DNA from: Pseudomonadota bacterium
GTDB lineage: Bacteria; Pseudomonadota; Alphaproteobacteria; Rhizobiales; Beijerinckiaceae
Assembly: GCA_023423995.1 (NCBI GenBank)
Contig: JAFAEL010000240.1
Coordinates: 1-9,758, forward strand
Direction of reading: 5' to 3'
Length of the DNA: 9,758 nucleotides
This document shows positions 1-6,824 of this stretch, piece after piece. Numbering within the stretch: the first letter of the stretch is position 1; every line of letters begins with the position of its first letter. The translations under genes were made by a program, and so were the position numbers. A model generated the notes under the pieces. That model made no database searches and was not told where the DNA came from. It worked only from the letters and a program-made list of their open reading frames with translations.

Positions 1-779
1 GCTACGACCCGCTGATGCAGGCCTTCACGGGCATCATGAGCACGACCGGCCACGAGGGCGACGACCCGGTCCGGGTCGGCGTGTCGCTGATCGATCTCGG
101 CACGGGCATGTGGTCGGCGCTCGGCATCCTGGCCGCCATCATCGAGCGCGGGCGTTCGGGGGAGGGGGCTCTCGTCGAGGCGAGCTTGCTCGAGACGGGC
201 ACCGCCTGGATGACCGTGATCGTTGCCGCACATCTCGCGACGGGCAAGCTGCCGCGCAAGCTCGGATCGGCGACCCCGATGACCGCGCCCTACCGCGTGT
301 ACCGGTCCGCCGACGGGCATGTCTTCATCGCGGCCGGAAACAACGGCCTGTTCCGCCGCGTCTGCGAGGGGCTCGGTGCGCCGGAGCTCGCCGCGGATCC
401 GCGCTTCGCCAGCAATCCCCAGCGCCTCGCCCATCGCGACGAGCTCGACGCGGCGCTCGAGGCTCTCACGCAGCAGCGGCCGACAGCCGAGATCGTCGCG
501 AGCCTGCAGAAATCCGGCGCGCCCTGCAGCGAGCTGAACGATGTCGGCCGGCTCGTCCGCCACGAGCAGGTGGCCGCCATGGAACTGCTCGCCCCGCTGC
601 CGGTCGAGGGCGTGCCCGATCACAAGGTGATCGCGCTTCCCATCAAGGCGAACGGCGCACGCAGCCGAAACATGGCGCCGCCGCCGGCGCTAGGGGCCGA
701 CACGGAGGCCGTTCTCCTCGAGATCGGCCTGGACGAAGCACAGATCGAGCGGCTCCGCGCCGAGGGCGCGGTGGGGTAG
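1..779 (+). CDS. CaiB/BaiF (class III) CoA-transferase, 5' truncated by window edge
   Basis: This is the C-terminal part (258 residues, first complete codon at position 3) of a family III CoA-transferase. These enzymes move CoA from one acyl-CoA (often succinyl- or acetyl-CoA) to a free carboxylic acid through aspartyl-CoA thioester intermediates. The sequence opens with [13 protein letters not shown], followed by the catalytic region [17 protein letters not shown]. The Asp codon at 93-95 matches the nucleophilic aspartate of formyl-CoA transferase and Cai[17 protein letters not shown] segment and the usual small C-terminal domain follow. Judged against a typical length near 400 residues, about 140 N-terminal residues lie outside the window. 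The TAG stop is 11 bp upstream of the acyl-CoA dehydrogenase, so it is probably the activating enzyme of this operon. Its acid substrate is unknown. The family call is firm. Confidence 0.95.
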   Translation, partial: YDPLMQAFTGIMSTTGHEGDDPVRVGVSLIDLGTGMWSALGILAAIIERGRSGEGALVEASLLETGTAWMTVIVAAHLATGKLPRKLGSATPMTAPYRVYRSADGHVFIAAGNNGLFRRVCEGLGAPELAADPRFASNPQRLAHRDELDAALEALTQQRPTAEIVASLQKSGAPCSELNDVGRLVRHEQVAAMELLAPLPVEGVPDHKVIALPIKANGARSRNMAPPPALGADTEAVLLEIGLDEAQIERLRAEGAVG

Positions 780-790
780 AGACCGGGACG

Positions 791-1951
791 ATGAACTTCG
801 AGTACACCGAGACGCAGGAAGAGATCCGGAAGGCCGTACGGAAGCTCTGCGAAGAGTTCGGCCCGGATTACTGGCGCCTTTGCGACGAGCGCGAGGCTTA
901 TCCGGAAGAGTTCGTCCAGGCCATGACGACGGCCGGCTGGCTCGCGGCGCTGATCCCGGAGGAGTTCGGCGGCTCCGGCCTCGGCGTCATGGAAGGTTGC
1001 ATCATCCTGGAGGAGATCAACCGGTCCGGCGGCAACGGCGCGGCCTGCCACGCCCAGATGTACACGATGGCGTCGGTCCTGAACCACGGCAGCGAGGAGC
1101 AGAAGCGCAAGTACCTGCCGCGCATCGCCGACGGGAGCCTCCGCCTCCAGGCCTTCGGCGTGACGGAGCCGGATGCGGGATCGAACACGCTGAAGATCAA
1201 GACCTTCGCCAGGCGCACCAGCGACGGCTACGTCATCAACGGCCAGAAGATCTGGACCTCGCGCTACAAGCAGTCGCACATGTACCTGCTCATCGCGCGC
1301 ACGACGCCGCTCGAGGAGGTGAAGAAGAAGACCGACGGGCTGTCGCTCTTCCTCGTCGACATCGAGAAGGCCGGCGACTCGCTCAAGTCGCGCCCGATCA
1401 AGACCATGCTCAACCACCACACCAACGAGGTCTTCATCGACGACCTCCACGTGACGGAGGAGGACCGCATCGGGGAGGAGGGCCGGGGCTTCTACTACCT
1501 GGTCGACTCGCTGAACTCGGAGCGGCTGCTGGTCTGCAGCGAGTCGATCGGCGATGGGAAGTGGTTCGTGGAGCAGGCGTCCCGCTACGCCCGTGAGCGC
1601 TTTGTCTTCGACCGCCCGATCGGCCAGAACCAGGGGATCTCGTTCCCGATCGCCAAGGCCCACATGAACGTGGAAGCGGCCGAGCTCATGCGGAACCGCG
1701 CCGCGGCGCTGTTTGATGCGCGCAAGCCCTGCGCGAACGAGACCAGCATGGCGAAATATCTCGCCAGCGAGGCCGCCTGGGAGGCCGCAGAGGCGTGCAT
1801 GACGACCTTCGGCGGCTACGGCGTGGCCTGCGAATACCACGTCGAGCGGAAGTGGAAGGAGGCGCGGCTGTTCCGCACCGCGCCGCTCTCCAACAACCTC
1901 ATCCTGGCCCAGGTCGGCCAGAACGTGCTCGGGATGCCGCGCACCTACTGA
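791..1951 (+). CDS. acyl-CoA dehydrogenase family flavoprotein
   Basis: This 386-residue protein is full length for an FAD-dependent acyl-CoA dehydrogenase, which introduces a C2-C3 double bond into an acyl-CoA and passes electrons to ETF. The N-terminal helical domain starts with ETQEEIRKAVRKLCEE. The flavin-contact motif QAFGVTEPDAGSN lies at residues 120-132, followed by the beta-domain segment INGQKIWTS (149-157). The C-terminal helical domain carries RERFVFDRPIGQNQ and FGGYGV (340-345). The MCAD-type catalytic Glu position (the YEG motif) appears to be occupied by APLSNN. A Glu at residue 244 in LNSERLL fits the alternative position used by isovaleryl-CoA and long-chain dehydrogenases. 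The ATG at 791 opens a normal family N-terminus; the ribosome binding site is weak, which suggests coupling to the gene 11 bp upstream. Its acyl substrate is unknown. Confidence 0.95.
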   Translation: MNFEYTETQEEIRKAVRKLCEEFGPDYWRLCDEREAYPEEFVQAMTTAGWLAALIPEEFGGSGLGVMEGCIILEEINRSGGNGAACHAQMYTMASVLNHGSEEQKRKYLPRIADGSLRLQAFGVTEPDAGSNTLKIKTFARRTSDGYVINGQKIWTSRYKQSHMYLLIARTTPLEEVKKKTDGLSLFLVDIEKAGDSLKSRPIKTMLNHHTNEVFIDDLHVTEEDRIGEEGRGFYYLVDSLNSERLLVCSESIGDGKWFVEQASRYARERFVFDRPIGQNQGISFPIAKAHMNVEAAELMRNRAAALFDARKPCANETSMAKYLASEAAWEAAEACMTTFGGYGVACEYHVERKWKEARLFRTAPLSNNLILAQVGQNVLGMPRTY

Positions 1952-1960
1952 GCGGCTTCG

Positions 1961-1968
1961 AGGAGGAG
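1961..1968 (+). promoter_or_regulatory. strong ribosome binding site for MmgE/PrpD gene
   Basis: The sequence AGGAGGAG sits 6 bases before the ATG at 1975. It fixes the MmgE/PrpD start in an open frame that otherwise extends back into the acyl-CoA dehydrogenase gene. It is the best Shine-Dalgarno sequence in the plus-strand operon. Confidence 0.8.
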
Positions 1969-1974
1969 CGAGAC

Positions 1975-3402
1975 ATGTCAGCTGCCCTAGCACCGGCGAA
2001 CCAGGCCGAGCCGTCGCCCAGCCCCGCAACCGTCGACATCGCTCGCTTCGCCCTCTCCGGGACGGTTCCGCCGGAGGTGGTCGAGCAGGCCGTGCCTCTC
2101 TTGCTCGACACCCTGGGCGTGATGGTGGCCGGCGGCGCGGAGGAGCAGGTCCGGTGCCTCGCGGCCTCCCTGCCCGTCCTGAGCGGGGCGGGCGGCGTCG
2201 CGTCGCTCTGGAGCGAGGCGTGCTATCGCGACGACGATGCGGCGCTGCTCTTCGGCATGGCGAGCCATATCCTCGACTACGACGACGTCTCCATGCTGGC
2301 CGTGTGCCACCCGAGCGTGCCGATCGTGTCGGCTCTGCTGGCCGGGCTCGACGGCGCGGAGACGAGCGGGCGGGCCTTCATCGAGGCCTTTGCGGTCGGA
2401 ACGGAGGTGCTCATCCGGCTCGGGCAGGTGATGGGCTTCCGCCACTACGATCTCGGCTTCCATGCCACCGCGACCCTCGGCACGATCGGCGCGACGGCTG
2501 CGCTCGCCCGGCTGCGCGGGCTGGACGAAGTGCGAACCCGGCATGCCCTCGCGATCGCGGCGAGCCACGCGTCCGGCGTGCGGGCCAATTTCGGATCGAT
2601 GGTGAAGTCGCTCCATGTCGGCATCGCGGCCGCGAACGCAGTGCGGGCCGTGCGGCTGGCCGTGGCCGGCATAGAGGGAGCGGCCGAGCCGATCGAGGGG
2701 CCGGTCGGCTTCCTCCACGCCTTTTCGGGCGGAGCCACGACCGCCTGGACGCCCGGCTTGAGCCTGGGGCAGCCCTTCGCGATCCGCGATCCGGGCTTCG
2801 AGCAGAAGCGCTATCCGTGCTGCTACATGCTGCACAAGATGATCGAGGGCACGCTGGCGCTCCGGCGCGAGACGGGGCTCGACCTCGCGGCCGTCGCATC
2901 CGTGCGCGTGGACGTCGCCAAGGGCGGCACGAGCGCGCTCATCCACCCCTATCCGAAGTCGGGGCTCAACGCCCTCTTCAGCGCGCCCTACGCGGTTTCC
3001 GCGGCGCTCGCGGATGGAAGGATCGATCTTGCGAGCTTCACGGACGAGGCGGTGCTGCGGCCCCACATCCAGCGGCGGCTGACCGACGTGACGGTGGTCG
3101 AGAGCGACAAGGCGCCGGCCCAGGGCAGCGACGTCGGCGGCGCGCCCGTGACCGTCACGATCTTCCCCGCGAACGGGGCGCCGGTGAGCCGTACGGTGAC
3201 CGCGTCGCCCGGCTCGCTCGCCGATCCGATCACGCCCGAGCAATTGCGGGCCAAGTGGCTCGACTGCCTGCGGCGCGCGAGGCCCGACCTGCCCTCCGAG
3301 ACGGCGGCCGCCCTGTTTGACGAGGGAACGCGCATGCCCGAGAGCCCGGGCGTCGCGCGCTGGATCGAGAATATCGCCGGCGCGATCAGCAAGCAGAAGT
3401 GA
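1975..3402 (+). CDS. MmgE/PrpD family protein (2-methylcitrate dehydratase-like)
   Basis: This 475-residue protein matches the MmgE/PrpD fold and its usual length of 450-490 residues. Characterised members act on free polycarboxylates: 2-methylcitrate dehydratase (PrpD), cis-aconitate decarboxylase (IRG1/CAD) and iminodisuccinate epimerase. Family landmarks are present in order: ALLFGMASHILDYDD (residues 90-104), CHPS with His112, GFHATATLGTIGATAA (161-176, His163), MVKSLHVGIAAANAV (209-223, Lys211) and QKRYPCCYMLH (277-287, Lys278). By recalled alignment these correspond to the active-site Asp, His and Lys residues of IRG1, so the enzyme is probably active. It starts 23 bp after the dehydrogenase stop and abuts the next crotonase, so it is co-transcribed with CoA-thioester enzymes. 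No PrpB, PrpC or other methylcitrate-cycle partner is visible, so I do not assign prpD. Dehydratase, decarboxylase or epimerase activity are all possible. Confidence 0.93.
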   Translation: MSAALAPANQAEPSPSPATVDIARFALSGTVPPEVVEQAVPLLLDTLGVMVAGGAEEQVRCLAASLPVLSGAGGVASLWSEACYRDDDAALLFGMASHILDYDDVSMLAVCHPSVPIVSALLAGLDGAETSGRAFIEAFAVGTEVLIRLGQVMGFRHYDLGFHATATLGTIGATAALARLRGLDEVRTRHALAIAASHASGVRANFGSMVKSLHVGIAAANAVRAVRLAVAGIEGAAEPIEGPVGFLHAFSGGATTAWTPGLSLGQPFAIRDPGFEQKRYPCCYMLHKMIEGTLALRRETGLDLAAVASVRVDVAKGGTSALIHPYPKSGLNALFSAPYAVSAALADGRIDLASFTDEAVLRPHIQRRLTDVTVVESDKAPAQGSDVGGAPVTVTIFPANGAPVSRTVTASPGSLADPITPEQLRAKWLDCLRRARPDLPSETAAALFDEGTRMPESPGVARWIENIAGAISKQK

Positions 3403-3407
3403 CCATC

Positions 3408-4211
3408 ATGGCCCGTTCCGTTTCCACCTTCGAGACCCTGTCCGTCGAGGCAGCGGGCGACCACGTCTGGATCGTCCGCACGAACCGCCCAGACGCCTCC
3501 AACGCCCTGAACACCCAGATGGGCCTGGACCTCGTGCGCTGCTTCGAGGACGTCGCGCTCGATCCGGGGGACCTGCGCTGCATCGTGCTGACGGGCACGG
3601 GCGAGAAGGCGTTCTGCGCCGGCGGCGACCTCAAGGAGCGCCGGGGGATGACCGACGAGGCATGGACCCGGCAGCACGTCATCTTCGAGCGCATGGTTCG
3701 GGCGCTCATCGATTGCCCGGTGCCGATCATCGGCGCGATCAACGGCGCGGCCTATGGCGGCGGCTGCGAGATCTCGGGCTGCTGCGACTTCCTCTACGCG
3801 GCCGAGACGGCGCGTTTCGCCCTGACGGAAGTGACCCTCGGCATCATGCCCGGTGGCGGCGGGACGCAGACGATCCCGCGCGCGCTCGGCGAGCGGCGCG
3901 CAAAGGAGCTGATCCTGACCGGGCGGCCCTTCTCGGCCCGGGAGGCGCAGGAATGGGGGCTCGTGAACGCGGTCTATCCCGCCGCGGACCTCCTGCCGGC
4001 GGCGCTGGAGACGGCGCAGGTGATTGCCCGGAATGCGCCGATCTCGATCCGGCAGGCCAAGCAATCGATGCATCGCGGCCTGCAGATGTCGCTTCGCGAC
4101 GGACTGGCGTTCGAGATCGAGGCCTATAACAGGATGGTGCCGACCGAGGACCGCCGCGAGGGCATCCTCGCCTTCAACGAGAAGCGCAAGCCCGTCTTCA
4201 AGGGCCGCTGA
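3408..4211 (+). CDS. enoyl-CoA hydratase/isomerase (crotonase) with both catalytic Glu
   Basis: This 267-residue crotonase-fold protein is probably a 2-enoyl-CoA hydratase acting after the acyl-CoA dehydrogenase in the same operon. The oxyanion-hole motif AFCAGGDLKE and the segment GAAYGGGCEISGCCD are intact. Glu121 (codon 3768-3770) and Glu141 (codon 3828-3830, in ALTEVTLG) are 20 residues apart, like the catalytic pair Glu144/Glu164 of rat hydratase 1. PGGGGTQTIPRALG and GLVNAVYP follow as usual. I chose the ATG at 3408, with a weak AGAAG about 8 bases upstream. A GTG at 3399 that overlaps the MmgE/PrpD stop as GTGA is an equally in-frame alternative adding three residues. The stop lies 5 bp from the convergent deacetylase gene. 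The exact substrate is unknown, and isomerase activity is not excluded. Confidence 0.94.
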   Translation: MARSVSTFETLSVEAAGDHVWIVRTNRPDASNALNTQMGLDLVRCFEDVALDPGDLRCIVLTGTGEKAFCAGGDLKERRGMTDEAWTRQHVIFERMVRALIDCPVPIIGAINGAAYGGGCEISGCCDFLYAAETARFALTEVTLGIMPGGGGTQTIPRALGERRAKELILTGRPFSAREAQEWGLVNAVYPAADLLPAALETAQVIARNAPISIRQAKQSMHRGLQMSLRDGLAFEIEAYNRMVPTEDRREGILAFNEKRKPVFKGR

Positions 4212-4225
4212 ACGGCTCAGCCGGC
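4204..4225. terminator. stem-loop at the convergent gene junction, possible bidirectional terminator
   Basis: GCCGCTGA (4204-4211) pairs with TCAG plus CGGC (4217-4220 and 4222-4225) around a 5-base loop ACGGC. This gives 8 pairs with one bulged C. It contains the TGA of the crotonase on one arm and the TGA of the deacetylase on the other. There is no T-tract on either side, so it would be at best a weak intrinsic terminator. It is the only candidate between the two operons. Confidence 0.3.
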
Positions 4226-5098
4226 TGGTGGCGGCTCGTGGAGCTTGTACCAGTCGGCGATCTCCGCGCCGGTCACGAACTTCACCTGGTCGGAAGCCTG
4301 GAGCAGGTCCACCATCCGCTCCAACTCGTGGAAGCGGTGCGGCACGGCGATCAGGTGCGGGTGGAGGCCGATCGCGAGGACGCGCGCGGTGCCGGTCGCC
4401 TCGCGCTCGAAGAGGCGCAGCGTGTGCTCGAGGCGTGATGCCATCTCGCCGGTCGCGTGCCGCTCGACCGCGTAGATGATCGAGTCGTTGATCTCCAGAT
4501 TGTAGGGCATCGCGAGGAGCGGCCCCCGCGCCGTCGTCATCCAGGACGGCAGGTCGTCGATCACCCAGTCGAAGACGTAGTCGATCCCGAGCTCCTTCAG
4601 GATCTCCGGCGTGTTCTCCGTCTCGCGCAGCCCGGGCGAGAGCCAGCCGCGCGGGCGGGTGCCGGTGAAGGCGGCGATCCGGTCGAGCGCTTCCTTGATG
4701 ACGGCTCCCTCGCCGCCCTCCGCATGGTTCAGCGCGCGCTGGTGGATGCCGTGGCCGACGAACTCCCAGCCGAGGTCGCGCATCGCGGCGGCGGCCTCGG
4801 GATAGGCCTCGATCACGCCTGCATTGAAGCTGGCGGAGGCCGGCAGCCCGCGGCTGCCGAACAGGTCGAGGATGCGCGCCATGCCGGCCCGCATGCCGTA
4901 ATCGGCCCAGGAGAAGTTGGGCACGTCCGGCACGGTCTCGCGCCCGTGCGGGGGCGTGAGGATCGTCCTCGGCATCGGGTCGCTGAAGCGCCAATGCTCC
5001 ACGTTCACGACGAGGTGGGCGAGGATCCGCTTGCCGTCGAGCGGCGGCAGGGCCGGCCGGGAAGAGCTCAGCCGGTAGGGAACGCGGGGATTGGCCAT
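4217..5098 (-). CDS. PuuE-like polysaccharide deacetylase superfamily hydrolase
   Basis: This 293-residue protein has the NodB/polysaccharide deacetylase fold and most resembles the cytoplasmic PuuE-allantoinase/cyclic-imidase branch. No signal peptide or membrane segment is seen, so it probably works in the cytosol on a small C-N substrate rather than on cell wall or chitin. Motif 1 is VNVEHW (Glu34, His35) where NodB enzymes have two Asp. Motif 2 is GHGIHQ (His116), with Gln120 where the second metal His is expected. RGWLSPGLRETENTPEIL (150-167) and GLHPHL (244-249, His246) supply the later motifs. The ATG at 5098 overlaps the ABC ATPase stop by one base (TGATG), indicating translational coupling and fixing the start. 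It is the last gene of the importer operon, so it likely acts on the imported compound. Family is confident; the reaction (amidase, imidase or deacetylase) is not. Confidence 0.88.
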   Translation of the reverse strand: MANPRVPYRLSSSRPALPPLDGKRILAHLVVNVEHWRFSDPMPRTILTPPHGRETVPDVPNFSWADYGMRAGMARILDLFGSRGLPASASFNAGVIEAYPEAAAAMRDLGWEFVGHGIHQRALNHAEGGEGAVIKEALDRIAAFTGTRPRGWLSPGLRETENTPEILKELGIDYVFDWVIDDLPSWMTTARGPLLAMPYNLEINDSIIYAVERHATGEMASRLEHTLRLFEREATGTARVLAIGLHPHLIAVPHRFHELERMVDLLQASDQVKFVTGAEIADWYKLHEPPPAG

Positions 5099-5856
5099 CA
5101 ATGGGTTCCGTGGGCGAACTTCATCTCGGCCATGATCATCGCCTTGTAGGCCGTGAATTCGGGGGTGAGGAGGTTCTCGATCGAGCGCGGGCGCGGGAGG
5201 TCGACCTGGATCTCGCGCGTGATCCGTCCCGGCCGGGCCGACATCACGCAGATCCGGTCGGCGAGGAGGATCGCCTCGTCGATGTCGTGCGTGACGAAGA
5301 GGACCGCGATGCCGAGCGTCTGCCAAACGTCGAGCAGGAGCTGCTGCATCGCCATCCGGGTCTGGGCGTCCAGCGCGCCAAACGGCTCGTCCATGAGGAG
5401 CGCGCGCGGGTTCATCACGAGGGCGCGGGCGATGCCGACGCGCTGGCGCATGCCGCCCGAGAGCTGCGCGGGGAGGGCGTCCTTGAAGGATTCGAGGCCG
5501 ACGAGCCGGAGCATGTCGCGCGTGCGGCTCTCGTACTCGGCCTTGTCGCGGCGCTGCACACGCGGCCCGAAGGTCACGTTGTCCCACACCGTCAGCCAGG
5601 GGAACAGCGAGGCCTCCTGGAAGACGACGGCCCGGTCGGGCCCCGGCCGCTGAACGGTCCTGCCGTCAAAGGTGAGATGGCCGTCGGTCAGCGGCTCGAA
5701 CCCGGCGAGCAGGTTGAGCAGCGTCGACTTTCCGCAGCCCGAGGGGCCGAGGAGCGCCACGAACTCACCCTCCCGGATGGAGAGATCCACGTCGGCGAGG
5801 GCCCGGACGGCGGTCCGGCCGGGAAACGTCTTGGAGACGTCCTGGAACTCGATCAC
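5098..5856 (-). CDS. ABC transporter ATP-binding protein (SsuB/TauB/NrtD type)
   Basis: This 252-residue ATPase powers the importer formed with the adjacent permease and binding protein. It has a Walker A motif GPSGCGKST (37-45), a Q-loop Gln80 in VVFQEASLFPWLTV, the ABC signature LSGGMRQR (132-139), Walker B ALLMDEP (152-158), D-loop FGALD and H-switch His190 in FVTHDIDEA. The FPWLTV segment after the Q-loop and the DIDEA motif are typical of the nitrate/sulfonate/taurine family. No extra regulatory domain follows the nucleotide-binding domain. It starts with GTG at 5856, preceded by GAGG (5864-5867) that overlaps the permease stop codon, with 7 bases of spacing. The stop overlaps the start of the deacetylase gene. 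All catalytic motifs are intact; the transported substrate is unknown. Confidence 0.96.
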   Translation of the reverse strand: MIEFQDVSKTFPGRTAVRALADVDLSIREGEFVALLGPSGCGKSTLLNLLAGFEPLTDGHLTFDGRTVQRPGPDRAVVFQEASLFPWLTVWDNVTFGPRVQRRDKAEYESRTRDMLRLVGLESFKDALPAQLSGGMRQRVGIARALVMNPRALLMDEPFGALDAQTRMAMQQLLLDVWQTLGIAVLFVTHDIDEAILLADRICVMSARPGRITREIQVDLPRPRSIENLLTPEFTAYKAMIMAEMKFAHGTH

Positions 5857-5865
5857 CTTCGATCC

Positions 5866-6777
5866 TCAGTTCTGGAAGTTGGAGAGGCGGCGCCAGCCCA
5901 GGAGCCAGTGCTCGATGAAGAGGATCAGGCGGTCGCTGAGGAAGCCTAGGAGACCGATCGAGGCCATGTCGGCGATCACGACGTCCATCCGGCCGATGTA
6001 GTAGGCGTCCCACAGCACGTAGCCGAGGCCGGACTTCACGGCGACCATCTCGGCCACGATGACGGCCGTCCAGCCGATGCCGAGCCCGATGCGGAGGCCG
6101 GTGAAGATGGAGGGAAGCGAGGCTGGCAGGACGACGCGCAGGAGAATGTCCATCGGCCGCGCACCCATCATCAGGGCGGCACGGATCCAGTTCTTCTCCA
6201 CCCCGCGCGCGCCGGCGGTGGCGTTGATGACGATGGGGTAGAAGGCGCCGAGCGCGATCAGGAAGACGGCGCCCATGCTCTGGATCCCGAAGACCGCGAT
6301 CGAGAAGGGCAGCCAGGCCGTGATGGGGATCGGCCGGAGCATCTGGATGAGCGGGTCGAAGCTGCCCGCGGCGAGGCGGTTCCAGCCGATCAGGATGCCG
6401 AGCGGGATGCCGACCAGCGTCGCCAGCGCGAAGCCCTGGCCCACGCGCTGGGCGGAGAACATCACGTTCGACGCCCAGGTCCCGCTATAGGGATTGAGGC
6501 CAAGCCCGGACTGCCCGAAGGCCCAGACCTTCCAGGCGTCCCAGACCCGGTCGGGCGTCGGCAGGACGCCCCCGAAGAGGGAGCCCGTCCCGCGGCCTGC
6601 GAGCTGCCACAGGACGAGGATCAGGATCGGGAGCGCTATGGCGAGGAGCATCCGCCCGACCGGCGAGCCCGTGAGGAACGCGGTCGCGCTCCGGCCGGCC
6701 GGCCGCGCCGGGGCCGGCGTTGCCGATTTTGTGGCAGCGGGGGGCTGCCCCGCCGCCAAGACTTCAGCCTGTGCCAT
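5866..6777 (-). CDS. ABC transporter permease (SsuC/TauC type)
   Basis: This 303-residue inner-membrane subunit belongs to the binding-protein-dependent transport family. An Ala/Pro-rich cytoplasmic leader of about 40 residues precedes the first hydrophobic segment (about 41-60). Further membrane segments lie near 113-131, 144-165, 168-186, 226-246 and 268-290, giving about six spans. The EAA-like coupling loop that docks on the ATPase is at about 199-222 (RAALMMGARPMDILLRVVLP). The sequence VAEMVAVKSGLGYVLWDA is typical of SsuC/TauC proteins. The ATG at 6777 has GGGAG at 6785-6789, spaced 7 bases. The gene is 47 bp downstream of the binding protein and 9 bp upstream of the ATPase. Family resemblance to sulfonate transporters does not show that the substrate is a sulfonate, since this family also carries nitrate, thiamine precursors and other compounds. 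Confidence 0.95.
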   Translation of the reverse strand: MAQAEVLAAGQPPAATKSATPAPARPAGRSATAFLTGSPVGRMLLAIALPILILVLWQLAGRGTGSLFGGVLPTPDRVWDAWKVWAFGQSGLGLNPYSGTWASNVMFSAQRVGQGFALATLVGIPLGILIGWNRLAAGSFDPLIQMLRPIPITAWLPFSIAVFGIQSMGAVFLIALGAFYPIVINATAGARGVEKNWIRAALMMGARPMDILLRVVLPASLPSIFTGLRIGLGIGWTAVIVAEMVAVKSGLGYVLWDAYYIGRMDVVIADMASIGLLGFLSDRLILFIEHWLLGWRRLSNFQN

Positions 6778-6796
6778 TCCCTTGCTCCCGCCCGGT

Positions 6797-6808
6797 CACC
6801 CGAAGGTG
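6797..6808 (-). other. intercistronic hairpin with UUCG tetraloop
   Basis: In the mRNA sense this reads CACC-UUCG-GGUG. It is a 4-bp stem closed by the C(UUCG)G tetraloop, which is known to be exceptionally stable. It lies 16 bases after the binding-protein stop and 19 bases before the permease start. It could protect the 3' end of the upstream mRNA segment or attenuate transcription into the permease gene. The stem is short and no U-tract follows, so a role is only possible. Confidence 0.35.
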
Positions 6809-6824
6809 CCTCGCGCCCCTGTTC

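Noticed and set aside
110..790. Upstream extension of the acyl-CoA dehydrogenase frame into the CoA-transferase gene
   Set aside because: The extension is Arg-rich and unlike the family. The known N-terminus begins at the ATG at 791.
620..2029. Open frame of 469 codons on the minus strand opposite the acyl-CoA dehydrogenase
   Set aside because: Its translation is low-complexity, rich in Arg, Leu, Val and Ala, with no recognisable domain. It mirrors the codon pattern of the real gene on the other strand, as expected at high GC.
1987..3243. Open frame of 418 codons on the minus strand opposite the MmgE/PrpD gene
   Set aside because: It is Arg/Gly/His-rich with no motif, and the opposite strand carries a clearly conserved full-length gene.
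1975..3402. Assigning prpD (methylcitrate cycle)
   Set aside because: No prpB, prpC or prpR is present, and the MmgE/PrpD family includes several other activities.
2988..4994. Open frame of 668 codons on the minus strand spanning the crotonase, the junction and the deacetylase
   Set aside because: It overlaps three real features in the wrong frame, and its composition is typical of GC-driven spurious frames.
5099..5587. Upstream extension of the deacetylase frame into the ATPase gene
   Set aside because: The ATG at 5098 overlaps the ATPase stop and begins a plausible family N-terminus. The extension is an out-of-frame reading of the ATPase.
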